A DNA stretch of 7,017 bases from Staphylococcaceae bacterium UBA6286 (GTDB taxonomy: Bacteria; Bacillota; Bacilli; Staphylococcales; Staphylococcaceae), in assembly GCA_002438305.1 (NCBI GenBank), contig DJUI01000024.1:3186-10202 (forward strand), written 5' to 3'. Made by a program: the position numbers and the translations under genes. Under the pieces are notes generated by a model. It ran no database searches, had not been told where the DNA came from, and saw only the letters and a program-made list of their open reading frames with translations. Positions 1-6,463 of this stretch are shown here, piece after piece; positions within the stretch are counted from its first letter, which is position 1; every line of letters starts with the position of its first letter.

Positions 1-1
1 G

Positions 2-220
2 AATACACCGCAGCAGGTTGAGCAGTTCTTCAAAGGATTGAAAGACGAGGTCCATATTCCTATTGCGTTTGATAACAATAATGAAGTGACAGATGCATTC
101 GGAATAGATCCTCTGCCTACTACTGTCGTCATTGATAAAGATGGTAAAATCACTGCCATCCACGAAGGCGAAATGACCAGTGAGATGATTGAAAATTATA
201 TGAAAAGTATTAAACCGTAA
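2..220 (+). CDS. resA: Thiol-disulfide oxidoreductase ResA, 3' end only
   Basis: This is the C-terminal 72 residues of a membrane-anchored, thioredoxin-like protein; the start and the CxxC active site lie upstream of the window. The frame is open from base 2, so the TTG at 38 is an internal leucine and not a start. ResA keeps the CxxCH thiols of apocytochrome c reduced on the outer face of the membrane so that haem can be attached. The visible part carries the GIDPLPTTVVID segment, which matches the cis-proline loop and following strand of thioredoxin folds (PLPTT is characteristic of ResA). It is followed by DKDGKI, the usual beta-hairpin turn, and a C-terminal helix ending in SIKP, close to the end of B. 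subtilis ResA as I recall it. The next gene, resB, begins 14 nt downstream, which supports the identity. The call rests on the fold signature plus context, because the catalytic cysteines are not visible. Confidence 0.88.
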   Translation, partial: NTPQQVEQFFKGLKDEVHIPIAFDNNNEVTDAFGIDPLPTTVVIDKDGKITAIHEGEMTSEMIENYMKSIKP

Positions 221-234
221 GTGAGGGACTATCA

Positions 235-1866
235 ATGAAAGAACAAAAAATAGTCTGTATATGCGGCCACGTCAATCCTCCGGGAACGCAGCTGTGTCAA
301 AAGTGCGGACGATTAATCAATGATGATTATGACAAGAAGAAAACGACAGATGTCATGCGTTACGATGGCTCTGCTGTACGCAGTAAAACGAAAAATAAAA
401 CATGGATCGATAAAATCTGGATTTTCTTCAGTTCGGTCAAGACGGGTGTCGTGCTGCTTGTTTTAACAGTTATCGGAGCAGCAATGGGCTCTCTGCTACC
501 TCAGCGCTACTTTATTCCGTTAAATGCTGATCCGGAAACGTTCTATCAGGAGAAGTACGGGTCTATCGGTTATCTGTATTATAAACTTGGATTTGATAAT
601 TTATATACATCTTGGTGGTTTTTAATTCTGCTGGTACTGGTGGCATTCTCTATCATTGCTGCAAGTATTGACCGCGGTGTGCCGCTCTACAAATCATTGA
701 AAAATCAGTCTATCAAAAAACATCCGACATTTCTTAAGCGTCAACGACTGACGTTGACAGATGAATCGACACAGAACCTCGATGCCATCAAATCTTCTCT
801 TGAGCAAAAGCGCTATAAAGTGAAAATGGATGGCAATTCACTGCTGGCAGAAAAAGGACGTATTAGTCGGTATGGTCCTTATATCAACCATTTAGGTCTT
901 ATTATTTTACTGGCAGGTAGTATGCTGCGCTTCATTCCATCATTTTATTATGATGGTTCCGTCGCTGTGAAAGAAGGAGATACTAAAAGTATTCCGGGTA
1001 CCGATAAGCAGTACTATATTAGAAATGATAAGTTTATCTTTGAGCAGTATGATGAAAAAGCACAGTTTAACACTGAATCGAAGAAAGCTGATGCTTCCAA
1101 AAATATGATCGCCAAAAATTATGAAACGCAGTTGACATTGTTTGAAAATAACAATGAAAATATACCTGGTGCTGAGGCAGATCTGACTGAGCTGAAAAAG
1201 GGAAGCATTCGGGTGAATCATCCATTCAAGTTTGATCATTTTGAGCTGTATCAGAACAGTTTTGACCAAAGTCAATTAAAGGATATGACCTTTAAAGTGA
1301 TTGATAACGGCACAGGTAAAGAAACAGGCAGGCAGTTTACCGTTAACCTTGATGCGCCTGACCCTGAATTCAAAATCAATGACAAGCTCAAGGTTCACTT
1401 AAGAAATTATGCACCGGATTTTGATAAGGTTGAAGCGAATGGTACACTGTCAACGAAGACACCTAACACCATCAATCCAGCATTTGTATTTGAAGTGGAT
1501 CAGTCTGGGGAGCAGCCTGAGTATAGTCTGCTCAAAATACGCTCATCGCAGGATATCACTGAAGGCAATGACTATTCCATTAAGTTTGTCAGCGCAACCA
1601 ATCAGGTGATGACCTTCTTGACAGTGAAAAAAGATTTAACGCTGCCCATCCTGTTTACTGGTTTTACGATATTCCTGATTGGATTATTCCTAGGATCGTA
1701 TATCAATCATCGTAGAATATGGATTAATCAAGATGAGATTTTCAAACTGGCAGCACATACCAACAAAAATTATTTCGGTCTTAAAAAGGAAATCAACGCT
1801 ATGTTAAACACCTATCACTTACCGGAAGTAAAAGATAAAAATGATGAATCGGAGGCACAGTCATGA
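235..1866 (+). CDS. resB: Cytochrome c biogenesis protein ResB (CcsB-type, System II)
   Basis: This 543-residue membrane protein is the ResB half of the System II haem export and ligation complex, which works with ResC to attach haem to apocytochrome c outside the cell membrane. Residues 8-24 form a small zinc-ribbon-like knuckle (C8, C10, C21, C24). There are three N-terminal membrane segments at about 69-89, 126-145 and 214-232. A large extracytoplasmic domain spans about 233-467, and a fourth membrane helix at about 468-487 is followed by the family-typical NHRRIW motif. H219 (YINHLG) in the third helix and H492 in NHRRIW are candidate haem-pathway histidines. Length and topology are normal for Bacillales ResB. 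The start has a GAGG Shine-Dalgarno (223-226) eight bases upstream. The stop overlaps the resC start by ATGA, implying translational coupling. Confidence 0.95.
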   Translation: MKEQKIVCICGHVNPPGTQLCQKCGRLINDDYDKKKTTDVMRYDGSAVRSKTKNKTWIDKIWIFFSSVKTGVVLLVLTVIGAAMGSLLPQRYFIPLNADPETFYQEKYGSIGYLYYKLGFDNLYTSWWFLILLVLVAFSIIAASIDRGVPLYKSLKNQSIKKHPTFLKRQRLTLTDESTQNLDAIKSSLEQKRYKVKMDGNSLLAEKGRISRYGPYINHLGLIILLAGSMLRFIPSFYYDGSVAVKEGDTKSIPGTDKQYYIRNDKFIFEQYDEKAQFNTESKKADASKNMIAKNYETQLTLFENNNENIPGAEADLTELKKGSIRVNHPFKFDHFELYQNSFDQSQLKDMTFKVIDNGTGKETGRQFTVNLDAPDPEFKINDKLKVHLRNYAPDFDKVEANGTLSTKTPNTINPAFVFEVDQSGEQPEYSLLKIRSSQDITEGNDYSIKFVSATNQVMTFLTVKKDLTLPILFTGFTIFLIGLFLGSYINHRRIWINQDEIFKLAAHTNKNYFGLKKEINAMLNTYHLPEVKDKNDESEAQS

Positions 1867-3065
1867 ATCATGATACTTTATTGAATATAAGCAGTACGGC
1901 GTTATACGCTGCTTTTATTTTGTATTTAATAGCGATTCTTCCTTTCTCAGCAAGTATTAAAGCAAAGAGAAAAGGAAGTGAGCGAGTTGGTGTGACATTG
2001 ACCGCTATTGGTTTTGTTATGCAGCTTGTATATTTCGTTACGCGGTGGATGGCAGCGGGTCATGCTCCTGTCAGTAATATGTATGAATTTTTAACGATGT
2101 TCGGTATTATGATGGTCGGAGGATTTCTTATCATTAATGCCATCTATCATACACCGATTCTTGCGTTATTCTCGCTGCCTATTGCAATGCTTGTCATTGT
2201 CTATGCCAGCATGTTCTCAAGAGATGTCTCACCGCTGATTCCAGCTCTTCAAAGTAACTGGCTGGCTATTCATGTAATCACTGTGACATTATCATATGGA
2301 ATATTATCAGTCAGTGCTGTCGCAGGGCTCATCTATTTGCTGCGTTATGTGGATAGTAATGAAAAATCAATAGATGCGTTCTGGCTTGAAGTGGTCATGT
2401 ATTTCATTGTATTAGTGGTTGCTTTTATCATGACGACAATCGTGATGAAAAATATCGTTCACTATGAAGATAATTTTTTCTATATTGATAAGAATGGCAA
2501 TGAAGCAGTAGCAACTTATCACCTGCCTGCATTGATTACATTTGAAGATTCTGTTCCAGTCGACCATAATGGTAATAACGAATGGAAAGAATCCGATCAC
2601 TTTATGACAGGTATTGAAGTGCCGCCAGTACTCAATGCACAAAAATTGACGACAGTTGTCTGGTCAATTATTATCGGCTCCATTCTCTTTGTCATCATCA
2701 GATTGATTGCAAGGAGAACTATCTTCTCGATGGTTAAGCCATTGACAAACAAAGTCTCTCTTCCACTGATGGATGAAATCGGCTATCGTTCTGTCATCAT
2801 TGGATTCCCATTGTTTGCACTCGGCGGACTATTGTTTGCAAGTATTTGGGCGCAGATTGCCTGGAGTAGATTCTGGGGCTGGGATCCAAAAGAAGTATGG
2901 GCACTGGTGACATTCCTGTTCTATGCGATCTTCCTGCACTTAAGACTGGGAAAAGGCTGGGAAGGAAAGAAATCTGCTTGGCTCGCTGTTGTAGGTATGG
3001 GCATCATCTTGTTTAATGTCATCGCTGTCAATCTCATTATTGCTGGATTACATTCATACGCTTAG
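1863..3065 (+). CDS. resC: Cytochrome c biogenesis protein ResC (CcsA/CcmF-like haem handling, System II)
   Basis: This 400-residue polytopic protein is the haem-presenting partner of ResB in cytochrome c maturation. I count about ten membrane segments (roughly 11-30, 45-64, 75-94, 97-117, 133-160, 174-195, 264-283, 308-328, 343-361, 372-393), and charged loops fit the positive-inside rule. The tryptophan-rich WWD haem motif lies at 334-346 (WSRFWGWDPKEVW) in a predicted external loop. The two flanking external histidines expected for haem ligation are visible as H137 (WLAIHV) and H396 (GLHSYA at the C terminus). GHAPVSNMYE at 66-75 is another family signature. An acidic external loop of about 65 residues (197-262) precedes the last membrane bundle. 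The gene starts on the ATGA overlap with resB, with GGAGG at 1851-1855. The srrA start is 15 nt after the stop, so the two are likely cotranscribed. Confidence 0.95.
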   Translation: MNHDTLLNISSTALYAAFILYLIAILPFSASIKAKRKGSERVGVTLTAIGFVMQLVYFVTRWMAAGHAPVSNMYEFLTMFGIMMVGGFLIINAIYHTPILALFSLPIAMLVIVYASMFSRDVSPLIPALQSNWLAIHVITVTLSYGILSVSAVAGLIYLLRYVDSNEKSIDAFWLEVVMYFIVLVVAFIMTTIVMKNIVHYEDNFFYIDKNGNEAVATYHLPALITFEDSVPVDHNGNNEWKESDHFMTGIEVPPVLNAQKLTTVVWSIIIGSILFVIIRLIARRTIFSMVKPLTNKVSLPLMDEIGYRSVIIGFPLFALGGLLFASIWAQIAWSRFWGWDPKEVWALVTFLFYAIFLHLRLGKGWEGKKSAWLAVVGMGIILFNVIAVNLIIAGLHSYA

Positions 3066-3072
3066 AAAAGGA
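3066..3072 (+). promoter_or_regulatory. Shine-Dalgarno of srrA, decides the start
   Basis: AAAAGGA lies eight bases before the ATG at 3081. The in-frame ATG at 3072 overlaps this site and has no ribosome site of its own at workable spacing. Choosing 3081 also gives a protein beginning MKERILIVDDED, which is the normal beginning of an OmpR-family receiver. Confidence 0.8.
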
Positions 3073-3080
3073 TGTGTCAT

Positions 3081-3791
3081 ATGAAAGAAAGAATACTCAT
3101 AGTTGATGATGAAGATAGAATCAGAAAACTTGCCAAGATGTACCTTGAACGTGAAGGTTTTGAAACGGTTGAAGCAGCGGACGGAGAACAAGCACTCGAT
3201 TTGGCACTCGGCAGTAACTTCCACTGCATTCTCCTGGATATTATGCTTCCCGGAATGGACGGCTTGACGGTCTGCCGCAAGATCCGTGAAAAAAAATCAA
3301 CACCGATTATTATGTTGACTGCGAAAGGTGAAGAAAATAATCGGGTGGAAGGCTTTGAAATAGGGGCTGATGATTATATTGTCAAACCCTTCTCGCCAAG
3401 AGAAGTAGTGCTCCGAGTGAAAGCTATTTTAAGACGTTCACAAAGCACGCTGTTCTTTCAGCATGAAAATCATACAAAAGACTTGATTGTCTTCGATTCA
3501 CTGGTCATTGACAATGACGCCCACCGTGTCAGTGCAGATAACAAAGAAGTGAACTTAACGCCGAAAGAATATGAGTTGCTGTTATTTCTGGCTAAATCTC
3601 CGGATAAAGTATTTGACCGTGAGCAGCTGCTGAAAGAAGTATGGCACTATGAATTTTACGGCGATCTTCGCACTGTTGATACACATGTTAAGCGGCTCCG
3701 TGAGAAGCTCAACAAAGTCTCTCCGCGTACGGCAGAGATGATTCATACGGTCTGGGGCGTCGGCTATAAGTTTGAGGTAAAAGAACAATGA
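3081..3791 (+). CDS. srrA: Respiratory response regulator SrrA (OmpR/PhoB family, ResD ortholog)
   Basis: This 236-residue DNA-binding response regulator is the output of the SrrB kinase and controls genes of aerobic/anaerobic respiration, cytochrome assembly and, in staphylococci, nitric oxide resistance and virulence. The receiver domain spans 1-115. The acidic pocket is in VDDED (8-12), the phosphoacceptor is D53 (LLDIMLPGMDG), with T80 (MLTAKG) and K102 (VKPFSPRE). The winged-helix domain spans about 133-234, with NLTPKEYELL, the recognition-helix region DLRTVDTHVKRLREKL and the terminal wing TVWGVGYKF. Much of the sequence, including RVEGFE-GADDYIVKPFSPREVVLRVKA and KVFDREQLLKEVWHYEFYGDLRT, is as I remember S. 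aureus SrrA, so SrrA is preferred over other OmpR members. The stop overlaps the srrB start by ATGA. The protein has cysteines at 49, next to the phosphorylation site, and at 65. Confidence 0.95.
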   Translation: MKERILIVDDEDRIRKLAKMYLEREGFETVEAADGEQALDLALGSNFHCILLDIMLPGMDGLTVCRKIREKKSTPIIMLTAKGEENNRVEGFEIGADDYIVKPFSPREVVLRVKAILRRSQSTLFFQHENHTKDLIVFDSLVIDNDAHRVSADNKEVNLTPKEYELLLFLAKSPDKVFDREQLLKEVWHYEFYGDLRTVDTHVKRLREKLNKVSPRTAEMIHTVWGVGYKFEVKEQ

Positions 3792-5512
3792 ACCAATTAA
3801 ATAGTGTCGTCATTAAACTGTGGTTAACTATCATTTTGATAGTGACTACAGTTTTAATTATATTATCTATTGCGCTTGTCAGTTTTTTTAATTCTTATTT
3901 CATCGCCGAAACAGGCAAAAATTTGTATCAGAATGCTACTAAAATCGAAGAAGTGCTCATGAGTCATCATAACCAGAAGGATTCACTCAACTATGCAAAG
4001 GCGTTAATTGAAAACCCTGCCGGCCTAATGATAGTGAAAAGTGAAGATGAACTGAAGACGAGCCATGAAGATCCACTGAAGCAGATCATGGTGGATGAAG
4101 TAAGAACGAATCGGGATTACCGGCCTGTATTTGACCAGGACAAACACGTCACTAAAACGATAACGGTCGAGTATCAAGATACCCTTCACCGCTATATATT
4201 ACTTGGATTTCCTTCCCAGGCATTTGACACGAATGGCGCTATCATATTGTATCAGGACATCAATTCAATTGTTGACACCATTCAATATATCTGTCTCATC
4301 ATTTCAGGGGTAACACTACTGCTTATCCTTCTGACTACTATCTTTGCTTTCTTCCTGTCCACAAAAATTACTAAGCCGCTACTGCTGCTGAAAGATTCAG
4401 CTTTCAAAGTCGCTCGAGGTGAACAGACGGGAAGACTTGTCACGCACTCGAGAGACGAAATCGGAGAACTTACAGTGGCTTTTAACAAGATGGAGAAAGA
4501 AATACGTCATAACATCAGCTCTATAGAAGCAGAGCGTAATGTCAGAGACAAGCTGATTGATGCCATGGCTGATGGTGTACTGAGCTTTCAGCTGGATATT
4601 GAACATCAGCTGAGTAATCCGATGGCTGAAAAATTTCTGTCATTGATCAATGATCAGGACAAGCAGGAAGTGATTTCAGTATTCAAATCAGTGACTGAAC
4701 TAGAAGAGACCCAAACGATGACTCTTTCTCCTGAAAATCATCATTTTGTCGTGATCATTTCGCCGGTTAAGACTAACGGAAAAATAGGGGCGGTTGCGCT
4801 GATCCGTGATATGACGGAAGAATTTCAAAATGATGAAATGAAAAAGAGGTTTATCGCCAATGTCTCTCATGAACTGAGAACACCTATTCAGATGCTGCAA
4901 GGCTATACTGAGGCACTGCTTGATGGCATCGGAGAAACAAAAGAAGAGCGGGATGAATTTCTGTATATTATATTAGATGAGAGCAGACGTTTAAATCGAA
5001 TGGTCAATGAACTGCTGAATATTGCAAGGTATGACGCAGGTACGAATGACCTGGCTCTTGAACCTGTGCCTATTGAATCATTGTTCCAGAAAGTATCAAA
5101 TAATTTCAAGCAGAGTATGTTTGATAACCGTATTGCACTGGACTATGATGCACCGCCGCAGTTGGACTGGCTTCTTGACTACGACAAGATGATTCAAGTA
5201 TTGACGAACCTGATTGACAATGCCATCCGTTATACCGATGAAGGTGATTCTATTACACTCAGCGCACATGTTGTTGAGGAAGGTCTAGAACTGAAGGTGA
5301 GTGATACAGGCGTTGGAATTTCAGAGAAACATCTTCCGCATATCTTTGATAGATTTTATAAGGTGGATGCTGCGAGAACGAGAGGAAATCATGGCACAGG
5401 ACTCGGGTTGTTCATCGTTCAGACCATCGTTCAGTCGCATGGTGGAACGATTGATGTAGAGAGTAGAATAGGAGAAGGCACGACGTTCATCATTGTAATA
5501 CCAAATCATTGA
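3788..5512 (+). CDS. srrB: Respiratory sensor histidine kinase SrrB (ResE ortholog)
   Basis: This 574-residue membrane histidine kinase senses respiratory state and phosphorylates SrrA. In order it has: TM1 at about 9-33; an extracytoplasmic domain at about 34-163; TM2 at about 166-190; a HAMP linker at about 191-244 (TKITKPLLLL to FNKMEKEI); a PAS-like cytoplasmic domain at about 250-345 (IDAMADGVL opening, ending in ALIRDMTEE); a dimerisation/phosphoacceptor domain with H361 in NVSHELRTPI; and a HATPase domain. The ATPase shows the N box at 472-479 (LTNLIDNA), the G1 box DTGVG at 506-510, the F region FDRFYKVDAART and the G2 box GTGLG at 536-540. All catalytic residues are present, so the kinase should be active. 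Length is close to S. aureus SrrB. The only cysteine is C169 in TM2. It starts on an ATGA overlap with srrA, with GAGG at 3774-3777. Confidence 0.95.
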   Translation: MNQLNSVVIKLWLTIILIVTTVLIILSIALVSFFNSYFIAETGKNLYQNATKIEEVLMSHHNQKDSLNYAKALIENPAGLMIVKSEDELKTSHEDPLKQIMVDEVRTNRDYRPVFDQDKHVTKTITVEYQDTLHRYILLGFPSQAFDTNGAIILYQDINSIVDTIQYICLIISGVTLLLILLTTIFAFFLSTKITKPLLLLKDSAFKVARGEQTGRLVTHSRDEIGELTVAFNKMEKEIRHNISSIEAERNVRDKLIDAMADGVLSFQLDIEHQLSNPMAEKFLSLINDQDKQEVISVFKSVTELEETQTMTLSPENHHFVVIISPVKTNGKIGAVALIRDMTEEFQNDEMKKRFIANVSHELRTPIQMLQGYTEALLDGIGETKEERDEFLYIILDESRRLNRMVNELLNIARYDAGTNDLALEPVPIESLFQKVSNNFKQSMFDNRIALDYDAPPQLDWLLDYDKMIQVLTNLIDNAIRYTDEGDSITLSAHVVEEGLELKVSDTGVGISEKHLPHIFDRFYKVDAARTRGNHGTGLGLFIVQTIVQSHGGTIDVESRIGEGTTFIIVIPNH

Positions 5513-5536
5513 TTTTTGATTGATTTTTGTTATGAT
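5509..5536 (+). promoter_or_regulatory. Probable SigA promoter of the ribU unit
   Basis: A TTGATT -35 box (5509-5514) overlaps the srrB stop codon and is followed 16 bases later by TATGAT (5531-5536). A TG at 5528-5529 one base before the -10 makes it an extended -10 promoter. Transcription should start near 5543, giving an RNA that begins about 27 bases before the riboswitch. There is no visible terminator between srrB and this promoter, so read-through from the srr operon into ribU is also possible. Confidence 0.6.
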
Positions 5537-5542
5537 TAATGG

Positions 5543-5555
5543 TGGACTTAGTCCA
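5543..5555. promoter_or_regulatory. 13-bp perfect palindrome at the predicted transcription start, candidate operator
   Basis: TGGACTTAGTCCA is a perfect inverted repeat of six bases around a central T, placed directly after the predicted -10 box. At this position a bound protein would block transcription initiation. In RNA the same bases could make only a small five-pair hairpin with a three-base loop. I do not recognise the site as that of a known regulator, and I see no second copy in the window. Confidence 0.4.
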
Positions 5556-5569
5556 AAATTTAATAATTC

Positions 5570-5690
5570 ATCTTCGGGGACGGTGCAATTCCGTACCGGC
5601 GGTCATAGTCCGCGACCTGTCATTGTATGTTGATGATGGCTGATCTGGTGTAATTCCAGAACCGACAGTAAAGTCTGGATGGGAGAAGAT
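5570..5690 (+). promoter_or_regulatory. FMN riboswitch aptamer (RFN element)
   Basis: The conserved RFN blocks appear in order. The P1 strand ATCTTC (5570-5575) runs into GGGGACGGTG, and ATTCCGTACCGGCGG leads to AGTCCGCGACC. A variable P4 arm (about 5617-5640) follows, then CTGGTGTAATTCCAG (P5, 5645-5659), ACCGACAGTAAAGTCTGGATGG (P6) and the closing P1 strand GAAGAT (5685-5690), which pairs exactly with the opening strand. Minor departures from the usual consensus are a CTGG/CCAG P5 and a weak CAG/CTG P6. The element binds flavin mononucleotide and here precedes a riboflavin transporter gene, so high FMN should turn uptake down. No T-rich terminator follows, so control of translation is more likely than transcription attenuation. 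Confidence 0.96.
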
Positions 5691-5761
5691 GGAGGGAACA
5701 CATGAATATGGTCATGTTTATTTGTGCTGTCACCTCCTCATTCTCGGATGAATGTAAGGAG
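5683..5761 (+). promoter_or_regulatory. Translational expression platform of the FMN riboswitch (anti-sequestor and sequestor)
   Basis: Two alternative helices share one strand. Anti-sequestor: GAGAA (5683-5687) and GGAGG (5691-5695) pair with TTCTC (5741-5745) and CCTCC (5733-5737), ten pairs around a 3x3 internal loop. It consumes bases 5685-5687 of the 3' P1 strand and so cannot coexist with full P1. Sequestor: CTCCT (5734-5738) pairs with AGGAG (5757-5761), and CATTC (5739-5743) with GAATG (5750-5754), with a two-base bulge and a six-base loop. This buries the ribU Shine-Dalgarno. Inferred logic: with FMN bound, P1 holds, the sequestor forms and ribU is off; without FMN, the anti-sequestor forms and ribU is on. 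The pairings are read directly from the sequence; the switching is inferred. Confidence 0.72.
5757..5761 (+). promoter_or_regulatory. Shine-Dalgarno of ribU, decides the start
   Basis: AGGAG, six bases before the ATG at 5768, gives the start that fits the RibU family. It is the strand hidden in the sequestor hairpin. The competing GGAGG at 5691-5695, six bases before the in-frame ATG at 5702, is interpreted as part of the anti-sequestor. Confidence 0.75.
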
Positions 5762-5767
5762 TTTATC

Positions 5768-6322
5768 ATGGCAAATATTCATAAGACGAAACGGCTGATA
5801 TTAATCAGTCTATTAAGCGCGATTAGTTTTGTGCTGATGTTCATCAAGTTTCCGTTACCATTTTTACCACCTTATTTAACGATTGATTTCAGTGATCTGC
5901 CTGCCTTGCTTGCGTTATTTACAATAGGGCCGGTCGGTGCGATAGCAGTTGAAGTCATCAAAAATCTACTTAATTTTGTGGTCAATCCGGCTGATCCTAT
6001 CGGTCCTGCTGCAAACTTGATGGCAGGTGTGTCCTTCTTAATAACGATTTATTTCATTTCAGGGAGACAGCTTAAATATCATCTCATCCCTGCTTTTGCT
6101 GCAGCGATTTTAGTAATGACAGTAGTCATGAGTATATTGAATTACTTCGTTCTGCTGCCGCTGTATGGCATGATTATGAATCTTGAAGATATTGCAGCTA
6201 ATTTAAAAGTCATCGTGTCTGCAGGAATCATTCCCTTTAATATGATAAAAGGGCTGTTATTATCATTTGTATTTATGCTGATTGCACGCCCACTGCTACC
6301 GATACTCAATAATAGATTTTAA
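5768..6322 (+). CDS. ribU: Riboflavin transporter S-component RibU (ECF family)
   Basis: This 184-residue membrane protein is the substrate-binding S-component for riboflavin of an energy-coupling-factor importer; the shared EcfA/EcfA'/EcfT energising module is not in this window. About six hydrophobic helices are visible (near 9-26, 44-60, 62-73, 81-99, 106-131, 150-177). RibU signatures are the FPLPFLPPYL loop, the DFSDLP motif at 40-45, GPVGAIAVEVIKN at 54-66, LNYFVLLPLYG at 124-134 and IPFNMIKG at 155-162. The start at 5768 has AAGGAG six bases upstream and gives family-normal length. An in-frame ATG at 5702 would add 22 residues (MNMVMFICAV...) that do not look like RibU and are encoded by the riboswitch expression platform. 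Regulation is by the FMN riboswitch. The symbol fmnP is also used. Confidence 0.93.
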   Translation: MANIHKTKRLILISLLSAISFVLMFIKFPLPFLPPYLTIDFSDLPALLALFTIGPVGAIAVEVIKNLLNFVVNPADPIGPAANLMAGVSFLITIYFISGRQLKYHLIPAFAAAILVMTVVMSILNYFVLLPLYGMIMNLEDIAANLKVIVSAGIIPFNMIKGLLLSFVFMLIARPLLPILNNRF

Positions 6323-6344
6323 TATAACCCCTTAACATGACATG

Positions 6345-6380
6345 AGATGGAGCCGATTGAATGCGGCTCTATCTTTTTTT
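6345..6380 (+). terminator. Intrinsic terminator after ribU
   Basis: GATGGAGCCG (6346-6355) pairs with CGGCTCTATC (6364-6373) with one G-T pair, closing an eight-base loop, and is followed by seven T residues (6374-6380). It begins 22 bases after the ribU stop and separates the riboflavin unit from the transporter gene downstream. Confidence 0.93.
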
Positions 6381-6390
6381 GAATAAAGGG

Positions 6391-6419
6391 TTGCAATCAC
6401 TTCACAGATTGATTAAAAT
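6391..6419 (+). promoter_or_regulatory. Probable SigA promoter of the YeeE/YedE gene
   Basis: TTGCAA (6391-6396) and TAAAAT (6414-6419) are spaced by exactly 17 bases. The pair lies just after the ribU terminator and about 45 bases before the next start codon. The -35 matches consensus at four of six positions and the -10 at five of six. Confidence 0.55.
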
Positions 6420-6448
6420 AAATATCTTAGTAAATATATCGGAATAGT

Positions 6449-6454
6449 AGGAGG
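6449..6454 (+). promoter_or_regulatory. Shine-Dalgarno supporting the TTG start at 6464
   Basis: AGGAGG, a full match to the anti-Shine-Dalgarno core, ends nine bases before the TTG at 6464. An in-frame TAA at 6431-6433 closes the frame upstream, and the next in-frame ATG (6518) would remove the first membrane helix. Confidence 0.8.
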
Positions 6455-6463
6455 AAGAAGTTT

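Noticed and set aside
940..1275. 111-codon open frame on the minus strand inside resB
   Set aside because: It lies entirely antisense to a well-recognised gene, shows no ribosome site or family motif, and its composition is that of a reverse-complement shadow.
1409..1609. 66-codon plus-strand open frame inside resB in another frame
   Set aside because: It is fully nested in the conserved extracytoplasmic domain of ResB, with no independent ribosome site.
3009..3060. Possible internal promoter for srrA inside the end of resC
   Set aside because: TTG-type boxes are present, but no acceptable -10 box lies at proper spacing.
3072..3080. Upstream in-frame ATG of srrA adding Met-Cys-His
   Set aside because: It overlaps the AAAAGGA ribosome site that serves the ATG at 3081, and the added residues are not part of the receiver fold.
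5734..5761. Hairpin after the FMN aptamer as a transcription terminator
   Set aside because: It is followed by GTTTATC rather than a T tract, and its 3' arm is the ribU Shine-Dalgarno, so translational control fits better.
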